The position numbers were made by a program, and so were the translations under genes. 64,000 nt of DNA from CAZWRV01 sp964636325 (GTDB lineage: Bacteria; Verrucomicrobiota; Lentisphaeria; Victivallales; GWF2-50-93): the NCBI GenBank assembly GCA_964636325.1, contig CAZWRV010000028.1, positions 1-64,000 of the forward strand, read 5' to 3'. The notes under the pieces are model-generated. The model had not been told where the DNA came from. It saw only the letters and a list, made by a program, of their open reading frames with translations, and did no database searches. Shown one piece after another: positions 8,823 through 20,355 of the stretch. Every line of letters starts with the position of its first letter. Positions within the stretch are counted from its first letter, which is position 1.

Positions 8823-9719
8823 ATGGACAAATCAATCATAATTATGCAATTTTCGAACATGAAAAAGAAAATTGACACCTGCCGGTCGGACGTGTTCAGG
8901 ACGCCTTCGGCCGCGGAACGGGAACTCGGTCTCTGGGTAGACAGGATAGGTTCCAAGGCCGTGGACGGCCGACCGGGCGTAACTGTCTTCAGGATATTCG
9001 GGCTTTACGCGGCAGTATTCGTGGAGTCTGGCACGGGCCGTTATGTCTCCACGGAATCTTCGCCGAAAAGAGTCCGGCAGGGCGACGTGATAATTGTCTT
9101 CCCGGATATTCCGCACGCATATTTCCCCGACAGTGAATGGTCCACGAAATGGGTGGTGTGGGGCGGTCCGGAGGCGCAGGCTCTTGAAAGGACAGGGTTT
9201 GTCTCGAGGGCTGAGAACATATTCCAGGACGTTTCTGGCACCGTATCTAAGGCTTTCGAGTCCCTCTCGGGCTGCATGGGGCGTGAGGACATCGCCTCTA
9301 TAATCGAAAGGAAGAAGCTGCTTCTCGGAATGATACAGGAGCTTTATCTGGCCCGGACTGGCGCGGGGACGGAGACCAACGGTACGGACGCGAGAATCCG
9401 CAGTGCCGTTCGCAGACTGGAGGCCGGCCTCGGCTCCGATGCTTCGATCAAGGAGCTCGCCAAAAGCAGCGGATTAAGCGAGGTCCACTTCAGGCGCCTC
9501 TTCAGGAAATCCACAGGCAGGAGTCCGGCCGAGTTCATCATTTCAATGAGGATATCCAAGGCCAAGGAATACCTTGCCAGGGGCATGCCGGTCAAGGAGG
9601 TCGCGGAAAGGCTAGGATACCGTGATCAGTTCTATTTCATGAAATCGTTCCGCAGGCATGCGGGCACGACTCCGGCCAGGTTCAGGAAAAGCCTTGACGG
9701 CGATCCGTTCCAGACGTGA
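8823..9719 (+). CDS. AraC family transcriptional regulator
   Basis: A 298-residue regulator. The N-terminal ~150 residues form a cupin-like sensing region (VFVESGTGRYVSTES, then QGDVIIVFPDIPHAYFPD). The C-terminal ~100 residues carry two helix-turn-helix motifs (IKELAKSSGLSEVHFRRLFR and VKEVAERLGYRDQFYFMKSF) followed by HAGTTPARFR, the normal AraC ending. It is divergent from the UroD-family gene across a ~108-bp AT-rich gap that should hold both promoters. The first ATG has only a close AGAGG. ATG codons at 8844 and 8862 are alternative starts. Confidence 0.88.
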   Translation: MDKSIIIMQFSNMKKKIDTCRSDVFRTPSAAERELGLWVDRIGSKAVDGRPGVTVFRIFGLYAAVFVESGTGRYVSTESSPKRVRQGDVIIVFPDIPHAYFPDSEWSTKWVVWGGPEAQALERTGFVSRAENIFQDVSGTVSKAFESLSGCMGREDIASIIERKKLLLGMIQELYLARTGAGTETNGTDARIRSAVRRLEAGLGSDASIKELAKSSGLSEVHFRRLFRKSTGRSPAEFIISMRISKAKEYLARGMPVKEVAERLGYRDQFYFMKSFRRHAGTTPARFRKSLDGDPFQT

Positions 9720-9960
9720 AAAAATCGCGAAAACTGCTCCTCCCGCATGGCAAATACCCCCGCCGCCGCTATATTGCAAAATTTACTGCGATGAAAAGAC
9801 AGTATTCTCCGTCCGGGGCGGCGCGCGGACTGCGGCCGCGGAAGAGGCCGGAACATGGACGAATTCAGCAAACTGCGCCCTTTTGCTGAATTCATACTGG
9901 ATGAACATCGCAGCCGAGCGGCTTGAAAAGCATAATCCTCTGATATACAAGGAGTTGATA
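9720..9960. other. Intergenic region upstream of gyrB
   Basis: The gyrB reading frame is open across this stretch back to 9658, but the encoded residues are not GyrB-like and overlap the AraC gene. A conserved GyrB start with AAGGAG lies at 9961. The region contains a 41-bp-family palindrome (9861-9897) and no other recognised element. The gyrB promoter should be here but no clear -35/-10 pair was identified. Confidence 0.6.
9861..9897 (-). repeat. 41-bp-family palindrome, single copy 1
   Basis: GAATTCAGCAAA, then CTGCGCCC, then TTTTGCTGAATTCATAC. It matches the palindrome family in reverse orientation, lacks the outermost bases on the left and carries one change in the loop. It sits in the leader region of gyrB, ~65 bp before the start codon. 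Confidence 0.85.
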
Positions 9961-12480
<2,520 letters not shown>

Positions 12481-12487
12481 ACGCCCG

Positions 12488-14206
12488 ATGCCATACCAGT
12501 CAAACAATGTAAGAACGGTGTCCGGAAGATTCACCAGATACTACGGCATTTTCGACCATGTATTCATCCTGCTCCTGCTGATCCTGGCGGCAGGCCTTGT
12601 CACCATACTATATTTCATCTACCGGAATTTCCTGGACGAGAAGCGGAGCGCCTTCGAGAACGAGGCACAGTATGCCGTCAAGATATACGGGAACCTCATA
12701 CGGGACGAGCTCAGCAGGGTCTCCGTCAACATCCGGAAGCTGTCGGAAAACAGGTCCGTCGCCGAATTCGACGATGAGGGCGTCCGCGTCTTCAAGGAAT
12801 TCTTCAGCTTCCTCAAGGACGGCAACTACGTCCTGTACCTGGCGAGGATCGGCGCCGACGGGACAATGCTCTGCACCGTGCCGGAGACGGATCTGGTTGG
12901 AAAGGACGTCGCCGACGGCTTCAGCTTCTCGGAAACCAAGAAGGGCGGGAGCCCTATCCTGTCCGAATACAAGAAATCCATCTTCGGCGTAAAAACCGTC
13001 CAAATCGAATGCCCCGTCCTCGACTCCGAAGGGAACAGCATGGGCGGAATCTGCGCCGTCCTGGACATCGACTCCCTGGCACGCAGCTACCTCGGAAGCG
13101 CGCAGGTGAGGAACGTAGGCAGGGCCTGGATCGTCGACGGCAGCGGAAACCTCATCCTTTCACCAGTATATTCGGAGAAGTCGCTCAAGGTATCCCTGCT
13201 CACCGAAGTCCGCACCTCGCTCCTCGACGAGATCAAGAAGTCCGGAGACGGAATCACCAAGTACAGCCTTATTGAGAAGGGCGGAAGTTCCGAGCGCCTC
13301 CTCGCCTTCAGCAGGATAAGGTTCGGCGAAAGCAGTTCCTGGTATGTGTGCCTAGACGCCACCCCCGACGAAATATTCGGATCGCTGCCAAGGTTCGAAC
13401 TGTTTGAAAAATACTACCTTTATCCGGTCGTGTCTTTCATCCTGATGGCGTCCATTATCATCGTAGGCTACAGGATGCTCGCCCGTTACTATACGGGGCT
13501 CCTCCGCGAACAGCTCTGCCAGAACCAGAAGCTCGAGACCATGTCCCTCTTCGTGAACGGCCTGGCGCACGACTTCAACAACATCGTGCAGCTAATGTCT
13601 GGAATCGCATTCATACTGAAGGAGAACAACGGGCAGGCCACCGAAAAGGAGATAAAGCTGATACAGGACCTCAGCGAAAAGTCCTTCAAGCTCACAAACC
13701 AGCTCCACAACTTCGCCAAGGAGAAGCAGCACGGCCTGGAACTGATAAACATCAACACCTCGATACAGCAGCTGCTCAACCTGATACAGCACGTCGTCGG
13801 GAGAAAGATAACTGTCAGAACCGAGCTGGACGACAGGATCAGGGCGATCCACATGAACCCGGTCCACCTAGAGGAAATACTCATGAACCTTTGCATAAAC
13901 GCCCACGACGCCATGCCCGGCGGAGGAATACTTACGCTGAAGACCGAACTGGTCACTGGCGCGGACGCGGGCATCGGAAAGAAGGACAGGAACTACATAA
14001 GGCTAACCGTCTCGGACACAGGGCACGGCGTCCCGAAGGACATCCAGAAAAGAGTTTTCGACCCCTTCTTCAGCACCAAGGGCAACAAGGGCACGGGCCT
14101 CGGCCTCTCCACCGTGTCCATGATACTAAAGGAGATCGAAGGGGATATACGGCTTGAATCCCCCTCTGACAAGGGGGCAAAGTTCATAGTATATATTCCG
14201 GCGTGA
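12488..14206 (+). CDS. Membrane sensor histidine kinase
   Basis: A 572-residue two-component kinase. One transmembrane helix lies at about residues 20-43 (FILLLLILAAGLVTILYFIY). An extracytoplasmic dCache-like sensor follows (GNYVLYLARIGADGTMLCTV, then VQIECPVLDSEGNSMGGICA), and a second helix lies near 318-340. The phosphoacceptor is His361 in LAHDFNN. The ATPase domain has an N box (ILMNLCINAHDAMPGGG), a G1 box (VSDTGHGVP) and G2 (KGTGLGLSTV). There is no receiver domain and no response regulator gene nearby. The H box followed by FNN is the type seen in orphan or hybrid kinases. The start lies only 7 bp after gyrB, so the two are probably co-transcribed. The stimulus is unknown. Confidence 0.88.
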   Translation: MPYQSNNVRTVSGRFTRYYGIFDHVFILLLLILAAGLVTILYFIYRNFLDEKRSAFENEAQYAVKIYGNLIRDELSRVSVNIRKLSENRSVAEFDDEGVRVFKEFFSFLKDGNYVLYLARIGADGTMLCTVPETDLVGKDVADGFSFSETKKGGSPILSEYKKSIFGVKTVQIECPVLDSEGNSMGGICAVLDIDSLARSYLGSAQVRNVGRAWIVDGSGNLILSPVYSEKSLKVSLLTEVRTSLLDEIKKSGDGITKYSLIEKGGSSERLLAFSRIRFGESSSWYVCLDATPDEIFGSLPRFELFEKYYLYPVVSFILMASIIIVGYRMLARYYTGLLREQLCQNQKLETMSLFVNGLAHDFNNIVQLMSGIAFILKENNGQATEKEIKLIQDLSEKSFKLTNQLHNFAKEKQHGLELININTSIQQLLNLIQHVVGRKITVRTELDDRIRAIHMNPVHLEEILMNLCINAHDAMPGGGILTLKTELVTGADAGIGKKDRNYIRLTVSDTGHGVPKDIQKRVFDPFFSTKGNKGTGLGLSTVSMILKEIEGDIRLESPSDKGAKFIVYIPA

Positions 14207-14250
14207 CAGTAGAGAATAAGGCGCGGTGCGATGATTGGATGAGAGGAAAA

Positions 14251-14438
14251 GTAAATATTCAGTGAACTACGCCCTTTCACTGAATATTTACCTTGGAAAA
14301 ATGCAAAATCCAAATGGTTTCTGCCAAATACTGGTGGAGGACCGTGAAAATTCTCGGCTTTGGGTATAAAAAAGAACGATTTTGCATTTTTCTTTAAGTA
14401 TGAATTCAGCAAAAGGGCGTAGTTTGCTAAATTCATAC
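14251..14438. mobile_element. Paired-palindrome non-autonomous element, copy 1
   Basis: A 188-bp unit. A 41-bp palindrome (14251-14291, outer arms GTAAATATTCAGTG) and a second one (14398-14438, outer arms GTATGAATTCAGC) are inverted relative to each other, as shown by their asymmetric core (AACTACGCCCTTT on the left, AAAGGGCGTAGTTT on the right). Inside them an inverted AAAAATGCAAAATCC / GATTTTGCATTTTT pair extends the terminal repeats to ~60 bp. It is closely similar to 60013-60201. It lies between the histidine kinase and purQ, and no clean target duplication was found. It encodes nothing. Confidence 0.85.
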
Positions 14439-14491
14439 GGAAGAGATTTCTAAGCTTCCTGCGGCCATTCTTTTTTAAGGAGAAACAAACC

Positions 14492-15310
14492 ATGGCGAAA
14501 CGTTCAAGGCGCAGCGTCAAGACGCTGATACTAACCGGCTTCGGCCTCAACTGCGAGGCGGAGACGTCGGCAGCCTTCAAATACTGCGGCGCCGCCCCCG
14601 AGCAGATCCACCTGAACGATCTGCTGGCCGACGGGCGCCGGCTGTCCAAGTTCCACGTGCTCGTATTCATCGGCGGCTTCTCGTTCGGCGACCATCTCGG
14701 AGCCGGAACCGTCTTTGCAAACAGGATCAAATCCAGAGTCAGGAAGGAGCTTGAGGCTTTTGTCGCCGACGGAAAGCTTGTCATTGGAATCTGCAACGGC
14801 TTCCAGACCCTGACCCGTCTCGGGCTGGTTCCAGCCCTCGGCGGAAAATATTTCGTCCAGCAGGCCGCGCTGGCCCACAACGACAGCGGCGTCTTCCACG
14901 ACGGCTGGGTGAGCCTCAAGGCGGAAAAGAAATGCCCATGCGTCTTCACGAAAGGGCTCGGCGTCCTCCGCCTCCCGGTCAGGCATGGCGAAGGAAAGTT
15001 CGTCGCCGACAACAGGACTTTGGCGGAAATGGAGAGGAAACACCTGGTATCTCTCCGCTACTGCGATCCGAAGGGCAGGACAGGCAAGGGTGTCCCCTTC
15101 AACCCCAACGGCTCGTTAAACGACATCGCCGGAATCTGCGATGAGACAGGCCGCATCTTCGGACTCATGCCGCATCCCGAAGCATTCCTTTCCCCCTTCA
15201 ACGCCCCCGACTGGACGTTGAAAAGGCTCGAAGGAAAGCTGCCTAAGGAAGGCGAAGGCGTCGCAATCTTCAGGAATGCCGTCAATTTCGCCTCACAAAA
15301 CCTCTTGTGA
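14492..15310 (+). CDS. purQ: Phosphoribosylformylglycinamidine synthase, glutaminase subunit
   Basis: The glutamine amidotransferase subunit of FGAM synthase in de novo purine synthesis. It supplies ammonia to PurL. The 272-residue class I GATase fold shows the N-terminal ILTGFGLNCEAETSAAFKYC, the oxyanion/nucleophile motif VIGICNGFQTL with Cys near residue 101, and the C-terminal FGLMPHPEAFLSP containing the catalytic His and Glu. It belongs to the longer (~270-residue) PurQ form. AAGGAG precedes the ATG. purL and purS are not in the window, and no operon partner is apparent because the next gene is an unrelated isomerase-like protein. Confidence 0.92.
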   Translation: MAKRSRRSVKTLILTGFGLNCEAETSAAFKYCGAAPEQIHLNDLLADGRRLSKFHVLVFIGGFSFGDHLGAGTVFANRIKSRVRKELEAFVADGKLVIGICNGFQTLTRLGLVPALGGKYFVQQAALAHNDSGVFHDGWVSLKAEKKCPCVFTKGLGVLRLPVRHGEGKFVADNRTLAEMERKHLVSLRYCDPKGRTGKGVPFNPNGSLNDIAGICDETGRIFGLMPHPEAFLSPFNAPDWTLKRLEGKLPKEGEGVAIFRNAVNFASQNLL

Positions 15311-15359
15311 GTCAACTTGCAAATTTATTGTTGAATTTGTTTAAGAAAGGGGCACGCCT

Positions 15360-16313
15360 ATGAAGCTGCAGAACTGGGAAGCGAAAAGGGCTCAGATCAG
15401 GAGGAAGTTCCAGGAAAAGCTGAAGCAGAACCCGGGGCTGGGCAGGGAGAAGATCAAGCTTTCCTGGAGCAACTGGGGCTTCGGCATGGAGAAGCTGGAG
15501 GCCAGCGCCAGAAGGCTGGCAAAACACGGCGTCGGATACATCGAGCTCCATGGCAACCGCTACGGCAGTGATCTCGGCTACAAGGCCAAGGATGTCCTCG
15601 CCGCACTCGAGCCGCACGGCATAAAGGTGGCGGGAGTCTGCGGGATGTACGGGCCCGAAAACGACTTCGCCAGCAACTCCGGAATCCGCAGGCAGAACGC
15701 CATTGACTATACCAGACGCCAAATCGAGCTCTGCGCCGAAACCGGCGGCACCTACATGCTCGTCGTTCCCGCCGCCGTCGGCAGGCCCGCAGCATACGAC
15801 AGCTCCGAATTCGCAAGATCCGCCGAAACCCTCGCGCTTGTAGGAGATGAGTTCGCCAAGGCGGGTATAAAGGCGGCCGTCGAGCCCATCAGATCGGCGG
15901 AAGTCAGCATCGTCCATACGTTCGCCGAAGCCGAAAAATACATCAAGGCAGTCAACTCACCAGGAGTCCAGCACATCAACGGCGACGTCTACCACATGCA
16001 GTCGGAGGAAAGCAGCATCGCGGCCACCATAGTCAAATACGGGCAAAGGCTGATAAATCTGCACATGGCCGACTCCAACCGCTGCGCGCTCGGCGACGGA
16101 TCCATGGATCTGGACACCATCATCATGGCGCTATACTTAATCGGCTACAACGAGGGTGAAAAGTACGCGACGCCGGAGCCGCTCGGCCCCGGCGGCGACC
16201 CCTACCCAGCCATGTTCGGGATGCCCGACAAGGCCTCGCTCGACGCGCTTGTGGGAAAGAGCGTGAAATATTTCCGCGAACGGGAAAAATCCATTTTCGC
16301 CCAAGAAATCTGA
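15360..16313 (+). CDS. Sugar phosphate isomerase/epimerase family TIM-barrel protein
   Basis: A 317-residue member of the xylose-isomerase-like TIM-barrel (AP endonuclease 2) superfamily. Metal-ligand-type acidic residues and histidines occur in HGVGYIELHGNRYGSDLG, AGIKAAVEPIRSAEVSI, VQHINGDVYHM and RLINLHMADSNRCALGDGSM, in the order expected for this fold. The substrate cannot be told from sequence. Ketose 3-epimerases, inosose dehydratases and hydroxypyruvate isomerases all share it. An AAGGGG lies 5' of the ATG. Its stop codon is two bases from the stop of the convergent rpoZ. Confidence 0.8.
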   Translation: MKLQNWEAKRAQIRRKFQEKLKQNPGLGREKIKLSWSNWGFGMEKLEASARRLAKHGVGYIELHGNRYGSDLGYKAKDVLAALEPHGIKVAGVCGMYGPENDFASNSGIRRQNAIDYTRRQIELCAETGGTYMLVVPAAVGRPAAYDSSEFARSAETLALVGDEFAKAGIKAAVEPIRSAEVSIVHTFAEAEKYIKAVNSPGVQHINGDVYHMQSEESSIAATIVKYGQRLINLHMADSNRCALGDGSMDLDTIIMALYLIGYNEGEKYATPEPLGPGGDPYPAMFGMPDKASLDALVGKSVKYFREREKSIFAQEI

Positions 16314-16315
16314 AA

Positions 16316-16516
16316 TCATTTCTTTTCCGGCTCAAGCGTGAGGAGATCCTTGGATATCTCCTCGAGGGCGATGTTGAGCTGGCTCTGCTCCTGGGTCTTC
16401 ACCATCGGTCGGGCACCCCTGGAGATGTGCCTAGCCCTTCTTGAGGCGGCGATCACGAGCTTCCTCGGATCTGGGATTTTCTTGCGCGCTTCGCTAAGCA
16501 ATTTTTCGTTTATCAT
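16316..16516 (-). CDS. rpoZ: RNA polymerase omega subunit
   Basis: A 66-residue protein matching the omega core: RKLVIAASRRARHISRGARP followed by QSQLNIALEEISKDLL. Omega stabilises assembly of beta-prime in RNA polymerase. The start has a good AGGTGAGGG leader. It is the last gene of the minus-strand run etfB-etfA-acyl-CoA dehydrogenase-rpoZ, with a 28-bp gap, and may be read from that transcript. Confidence 0.85.
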   Translation of the reverse strand: MINEKLLSEARKKIPDPRKLVIAASRRARHISRGARPMVKTQEQSQLNIALEEISKDLLTLEPEKK

Positions 16517-16544
16517 ATCTGTTCCCTCACCTTTGTCAGTTTTT

Positions 16545-18272
16545 TCAGTAGTCTATTATTTCGCGGTGGCGGTCTATCGTCGTGAAATCGTTGCTCATTG
16601 TCTTCTGGTATCTGGCCTCGAACTCCGGCAGGGCGTCGACGACGAACTTTTCGGCAAGGACCTCCCTCTGAGTATTCTTGATCGCGTCGCGTATCATGAG
16701 GTAGCCTGTGTAAAGGTAGATTTCATTTTCCACTAGGTTCCTGGCCATGATGTCATGGTAGTTGGAGTCGCGTTTGTCGGCAACGAACTTCACGGCCTCG
16801 TTCTGCTTCCTCCTCATCCCGTCGAGGATACCCTTCATCCTCTGCAGGACACCTTCGCATCCGAGCTTCGACAGCTCGTCCATTGAACGGTCGAGGGTCC
16901 TCTGCAGAACGCCGCCGATCGCGGCGACCACCTGCAGCTGGGTCGTCCCCTCGTAGATGTTGGTTATCCTGGCGTCGCGGTAGTAGCGTTCGGCGTTGAA
17001 GTCGTGCATGAAGCCGGTTCCGCCATGTATCTGTATGCAGTCGTATGAGACCTGGTTGGCGATTTCGGTGCAGAAGGCCTTCGCCATCGGCGTCAGTACC
17101 GCCGCAACCTTCGAATAATATTTCGCCTTGTCGCGGACTTCCTGAGGGAGCTTCATCGGATCGGCGGCATGTTCTGTCAGCTGCGTGTAGCAGTTGCGGA
17201 GGTCGACGACCTTCGTCGTCTCATAGAGCAGCGTCCGCGCCGCGACAGTCTTCATCTTCATCCTGGTCAGCATGTCGTAGATGGCCGGGAACTTGTCGAT
17301 GCTCTGCTTGAACTGCTCGCGCTCGGAGGCGTATTTCCTGGCCTCCCTGTACGCCGCCTCGGCTATTCCCAGCCCTTGGCCGGCGATAGCGACGCGCGCG
17401 CCGTTCATCAGCGACATGATGTATTTCGTGAGCCCCCTCCTGCGCTGGCCGCAGAGCTCGGCGGGAACATGGTTGTACTGCAGCTCGCAGGTGGCGACGC
17501 CGTGGATTCCAAGCTTGTGCTCGATACGGCGGACGACGAGCTGGGGACAGGCTTCGCAGATGAACATCGAAAGGCCGCGGCCGTCGGTTGAGCCCTCCTC
17601 GGAACGCGCCAGCACGAGATGAACCTTCGCGCAGCCGTTCGTTATAAAACGCTTCATGCCGTCCAGATACCACTGCCCGGTCTTGGGATCCTGCGTGGCC
17701 TTCAGCCTGACCGACTGCAGGTCGGAACCGGAGTCGGGTTCGGTCAGATCCATCGAACCGTCATATTCGCCGGACGCGAACTTCGGAAGGTACTTGAGCC
17801 TCTGCTCCTCGCTGCCGAACTCGCAAATCGTCTCGGATATGTCCTGGAGACCGAATAGGTTCTGCAGGCTTGCGTCCGCCCTTGAGACCATTTCGGTCAT
17901 CATCGTATAGATGGTGTTCGGAAAGTTGAGGCCGCCGTATCTGTATGGCAGCATAACTCCCATGACTCCCGCATGCTTGAGATCGCGGAGGTTCTTCTGA
18001 GTCAGCGGATGATATGTGACCTTGTTGTTCTCGAAGTGCGGCCCCTCCTCGTCCACCTGCCTGGAGCGCGGATCGATGTTTTCGCCGGTTACTTCCCCTA
18101 TCACCTCCAAAACGCGCCTGTAGTTGTCTATCGCATCCGCATAGTTCGCCGGGGCATGGTCGAACTTCTGGCAGGCCTTGTAGCCTTCCTCGCGCATGGA
18201 CACGACCTCCTTGAGGTCTATGTTGTCCAGCGTGAACTGAAGATCCTTGTTGTCAAGATAGAAATTGCTCAT
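16545..18272 (-). CDS. Acyl-CoA dehydrogenase (long, ~575 residues)
   Basis: An FAD enzyme that oxidises acyl-CoA, or reduces enoyl-CoA, with electrons passing through the ETF encoded just upstream. The N-terminal helical domain contains VMGVMLPYRYGGLNFPNTIY. The FAD/substrate core has YDGSMDLTEPDSGSDLQSVR, then YLDGMKRFITNG. The C-terminal domain has QIHGGTGFMHDFNAERYYRD and ITNIYEGTTQLQVVA, and a further ~130-residue helical extension makes it longer than the ~380-residue classical form. The ATG at 18272 is preferred over the GTG at 18287 because GTGGAG lies 9 bases before it. The catalytic base usually found near the end is not placed confidently. Confidence 0.9.
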   Translation of the reverse strand: MSNFYLDNKDLQFTLDNIDLKEVVSMREEGYKACQKFDHAPANYADAIDNYRRVLEVIGEVTGENIDPRSRQVDEEGPHFENNKVTYHPLTQKNLRDLKHAGVMGVMLPYRYGGLNFPNTIYTMMTEMVSRADASLQNLFGLQDISETICEFGSEEQRLKYLPKFASGEYDGSMDLTEPDSGSDLQSVRLKATQDPKTGQWYLDGMKRFITNGCAKVHLVLARSEEGSTDGRGLSMFICEACPQLVVRRIEHKLGIHGVATCELQYNHVPAELCGQRRRGLTKYIMSLMNGARVAIAGQGLGIAEAAYREARKYASEREQFKQSIDKFPAIYDMLTRMKMKTVAARTLLYETTKVVDLRNCYTQLTEHAADPMKLPQEVRDKAKYYSKVAAVLTPMAKAFCTEIANQVSYDCIQIHGGTGFMHDFNAERYYRDARITNIYEGTTQLQVVAAIGGVLQRTLDRSMDELSKLGCEGVLQRMKGILDGMRRKQNEAVKFVADKRDSNYHDIMARNLVENEIYLYTGYLMIRDAIKNTQREVLAEKFVVDALPEFEARYQKTMSNDFTTIDRHREIIDY

Positions 18273-18290
18273 TGCCGTGGTCTCCACAGA

Positions 18291-19322
18291 TTAAACTTTT
18301 GCCTTGAACGCCTTGATCATCTTCGGAATGACATCGTTGATGTCTCCGACTATCCCGTAATGGGCTATAGAGAAGATCGGCGCGTCCGGATCGCTGTTGA
18401 TGGCGATGATCTTTCCGCTCTCGGCCATGCCGGCGCGGTGCTGGACCGAACCGCTTATCCCGCAGGCGATGTAGAGCTTAGGCCTGACCGTCACGCCCGT
18501 CTGGCCGACCTGATGGTCGTGGTCTATCCAGCCGGCGTCGACAGCCGCGCGCGAGGCCCCCACCTGCGCGCCGATCGCCTTCGCAAACTCATAAATCAGC
18601 TTGAAGTTCTCCTTGGTGCCGACTCCATAGCCGCCTGAAACGATGATCTGCGCGGCAGGCAGATTGACCGACTTCTCCTTCTGGACGCGCTCGATCACCT
18701 TGATGACCGTGTCGCGCTCGTCGAGGACAGGCTTCACATGGACCGTCTCGCCCTTGCGGGACGTCACAGGCTCGTCCATCTTCATGACGCCGGGACGGAC
18801 CGTAACCATCTGCGGATCTTCCCACGTGTTCACGATGGTCGCGATTATGTTTCCGCCGAACGCCGGACGTATCTGCATCAGCTTGTCCTTGTAGAACTTC
18901 TTGTTGACCTTGTCGTCGAAGTCGTCGATTTTCAGGTCCGTACAGTCCGCCGTAAGGCCGGCGAGCAGCGTCGAGGCGACGCGCGGAGCAAGCTCCCTGC
19001 CCTTCGGAGTTGCGCCGAAAAGCAGGATGTTGGGCTTGTGCTTCCTCACGAGATCGACAACAGACTTGGCGTATGGGAGGACCGTGAACGGCTCCAGGCG
19101 GGGATCCTCCACCAAAAACACCTTCTCGCAGCCGTAATGGAAAAGCGTGTCTACCGAGCTCTTGAGGTTGTTCCCGAGGAGGACGCCCTCTGTCTTGACG
19201 CCAAGCTTCTTCGCCAGCTCGCGGCCCTTGCAGACAAGCTCCAGGCTGACCGTCGCAATCTTGCCGCCTTCCTGCTCGATGAAAACCCAGACATTTCCGA
19301 TTTTTGCAGACATATTAATCAC
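18291..19322 (-). CDS. etfA: Electron transfer flavoprotein alpha subunit
   Basis: A 343-residue FAD-binding ETF subunit. The N-terminal domain begins IGNVWVFIEQEGGKIATVSL and includes VLLFGATPKGRELAPRVAS and LTADCTDL. The C-terminal FAD domain contains IIVSGGYGVG, GASRAAVDAGWIDHDHQVGQ, then TGVTVRPKLYIACGISGSVQ and AINSDPDAPIFSIAHYGIVG, all conserved EtfA signatures. It overlaps etfB by 4 bp and is followed after an 18-bp gap by the acyl-CoA dehydrogenase, which argues for one functional complex. Confidence 0.95.
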   Translation of the reverse strand: MINMSAKIGNVWVFIEQEGGKIATVSLELVCKGRELAKKLGVKTEGVLLGNNLKSSVDTLFHYGCEKVFLVEDPRLEPFTVLPYAKSVVDLVRKHKPNILLFGATPKGRELAPRVASTLLAGLTADCTDLKIDDFDDKVNKKFYKDKLMQIRPAFGGNIIATIVNTWEDPQMVTVRPGVMKMDEPVTSRKGETVHVKPVLDERDTVIKVIERVQKEKSVNLPAAQIIVSGGYGVGTKENFKLIYEFAKAIGAQVGASRAAVDAGWIDHDHQVGQTGVTVRPKLYIACGISGSVQHRAGMAESGKIIAINSDPDAPIFSIAHYGIVGDINDVIPKMIKAFKAKV

Positions 19323-20215
19323 CCTAATGTATGATCTTCTATGAGTTCATGGATCAGCCCGCCTATTCCGGCCTCCGTGGGCTCTATTTTCTTGAATCCG
19401 GATCCGGTGAGTACGACGCTCATTATCTCCTTGACCTTGGTGGGCGACCCCTTCAGACCAATTCTTTCAGTCTCGGCTCCTATGTCGGCGTAACCCCACT
19501 CGTTGATCCAAAGGCCCTTCTCCTTGAGCTTCTCCTCCTCCTCGGCGAGCGCCTCGGCGTCGGTATAGTTCTCCCCGGCATGCGCCGCTACAAGCTCAGA
19601 GCGGGTCTTGGCCTTCTTGTATTTCATAACCCTGAGGGCGTTCGGGGGACGCGGTTCGTTGGCGTCTACCACCGAAAGAAGGCATGGAAGCGGCGATTCG
19701 AGCACCTCGTAGCCCCCTTCGATCGCGCGCCTGGCGACAATCTTGCTCTTCGTAAGCGAAACTACATCCTCGACGTAAAGTATCTGTGGTATGTCGAGCT
19801 TTTCAGCACATTGCGGCCCTACCTGCGCGGTGTCGCCGTCGATCGCCTGCCTGCCGCAGATCACCAGGTCGAAATTGCCCAGCTTCTTCGCGCAGCAGCT
19901 CAAGGTGTAGCCCGTGGCCAGCGTGTCCGCTCCCGCGAAGCTCCTGTCCGTCAGGAGAATGGTCTCGTCAGCGCCCCTGTACAGGGCTGCGCGCAGCACC
20001 TCGGCCGCCTTCGGCGGACCCATTGTGCCTACAGTAACCTTCGCGCCGTAGCGCTCCTTCAGCTGCAGCGCAAGCTCCAGCGCGTTCAAGTCCTCCGGAT
20101 TGAATATCGCCGGCAGGGCGGCACGGTTGACCGTCCCCTCCGGCGTCATCGCCTGCCCCGTGATGTTCTTCGTGTCGGGCACCTGCTTCACGAAAACGAT
20201 TATAGAGAAGTTCAC
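19319..20215 (-). CDS. etfB: Electron transfer flavoprotein beta subunit
   Basis: The partner of EtfA. The sequence after the GTG start (VNFSIIVFVKQVPDTKNITG) is typical EtfB. It contains FNPEDLNALELALQLKERYG, VTVGTMGPPKAAEVLRAALY, ADETILLTDRSFAGADTLAT and GRQAIDGDTAQVGPQCAE. This combination is the one common in anaerobic, often flavin-bifurcating, ETFs of the Bcd/Etf type, so bifurcation is possible but unproven. The open frame extends 13 codons further upstream, but AGAAAGGA at 7-bp spacing favours the GTG at 20215. First gene of the etfB-etfA-acyl-CoA dehydrogenase run. Confidence 0.93.
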   Translation of the reverse strand: MNFSIIVFVKQVPDTKNITGQAMTPEGTVNRAALPAIFNPEDLNALELALQLKERYGAKVTVGTMGPPKAAEVLRAALYRGADETILLTDRSFAGADTLATGYTLSCCAKKLGNFDLVICGRQAIDGDTAQVGPQCAEKLDIPQILYVEDVVSLTKSKIVARRAIEGGYEVLESPLPCLLSVVDANEPRPPNALRVMKYKKAKTRSELVAAHAGENYTDAEALAEEEEKLKEKGLWINEWGYADIGAETERIGLKGSPTKVKEIMSVVLTGSGFKKIEPTEAGIGGLIHELIEDHTLG

Positions 20216-20355
20216 TTTCCTGTCCTTTCTATATATGTGCGGACGAAAAAACACAAAAAGCTATAATATATTATTGTTGCAGTATAAAACCAGCCGGGAT
20301 ACAAGGAAAATCAAGGAAAAACTCTCAGCGCATATGACGAAAAAATAACTGGGGG

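Noticed and set aside
9658..9960. 100-codon N-terminal extension of GyrB
   Set aside because: It is not GyrB-like, overlaps the AraC gene and a palindrome, and a proper AAGGAG-led start exists at 9961.
14243..14446. Target-site duplication around the first paired-palindrome element
   Set aside because: The flanking octamers GAGGAAAA and GGAAGAGA do not match. Insertion may be old or the flanks rearranged.
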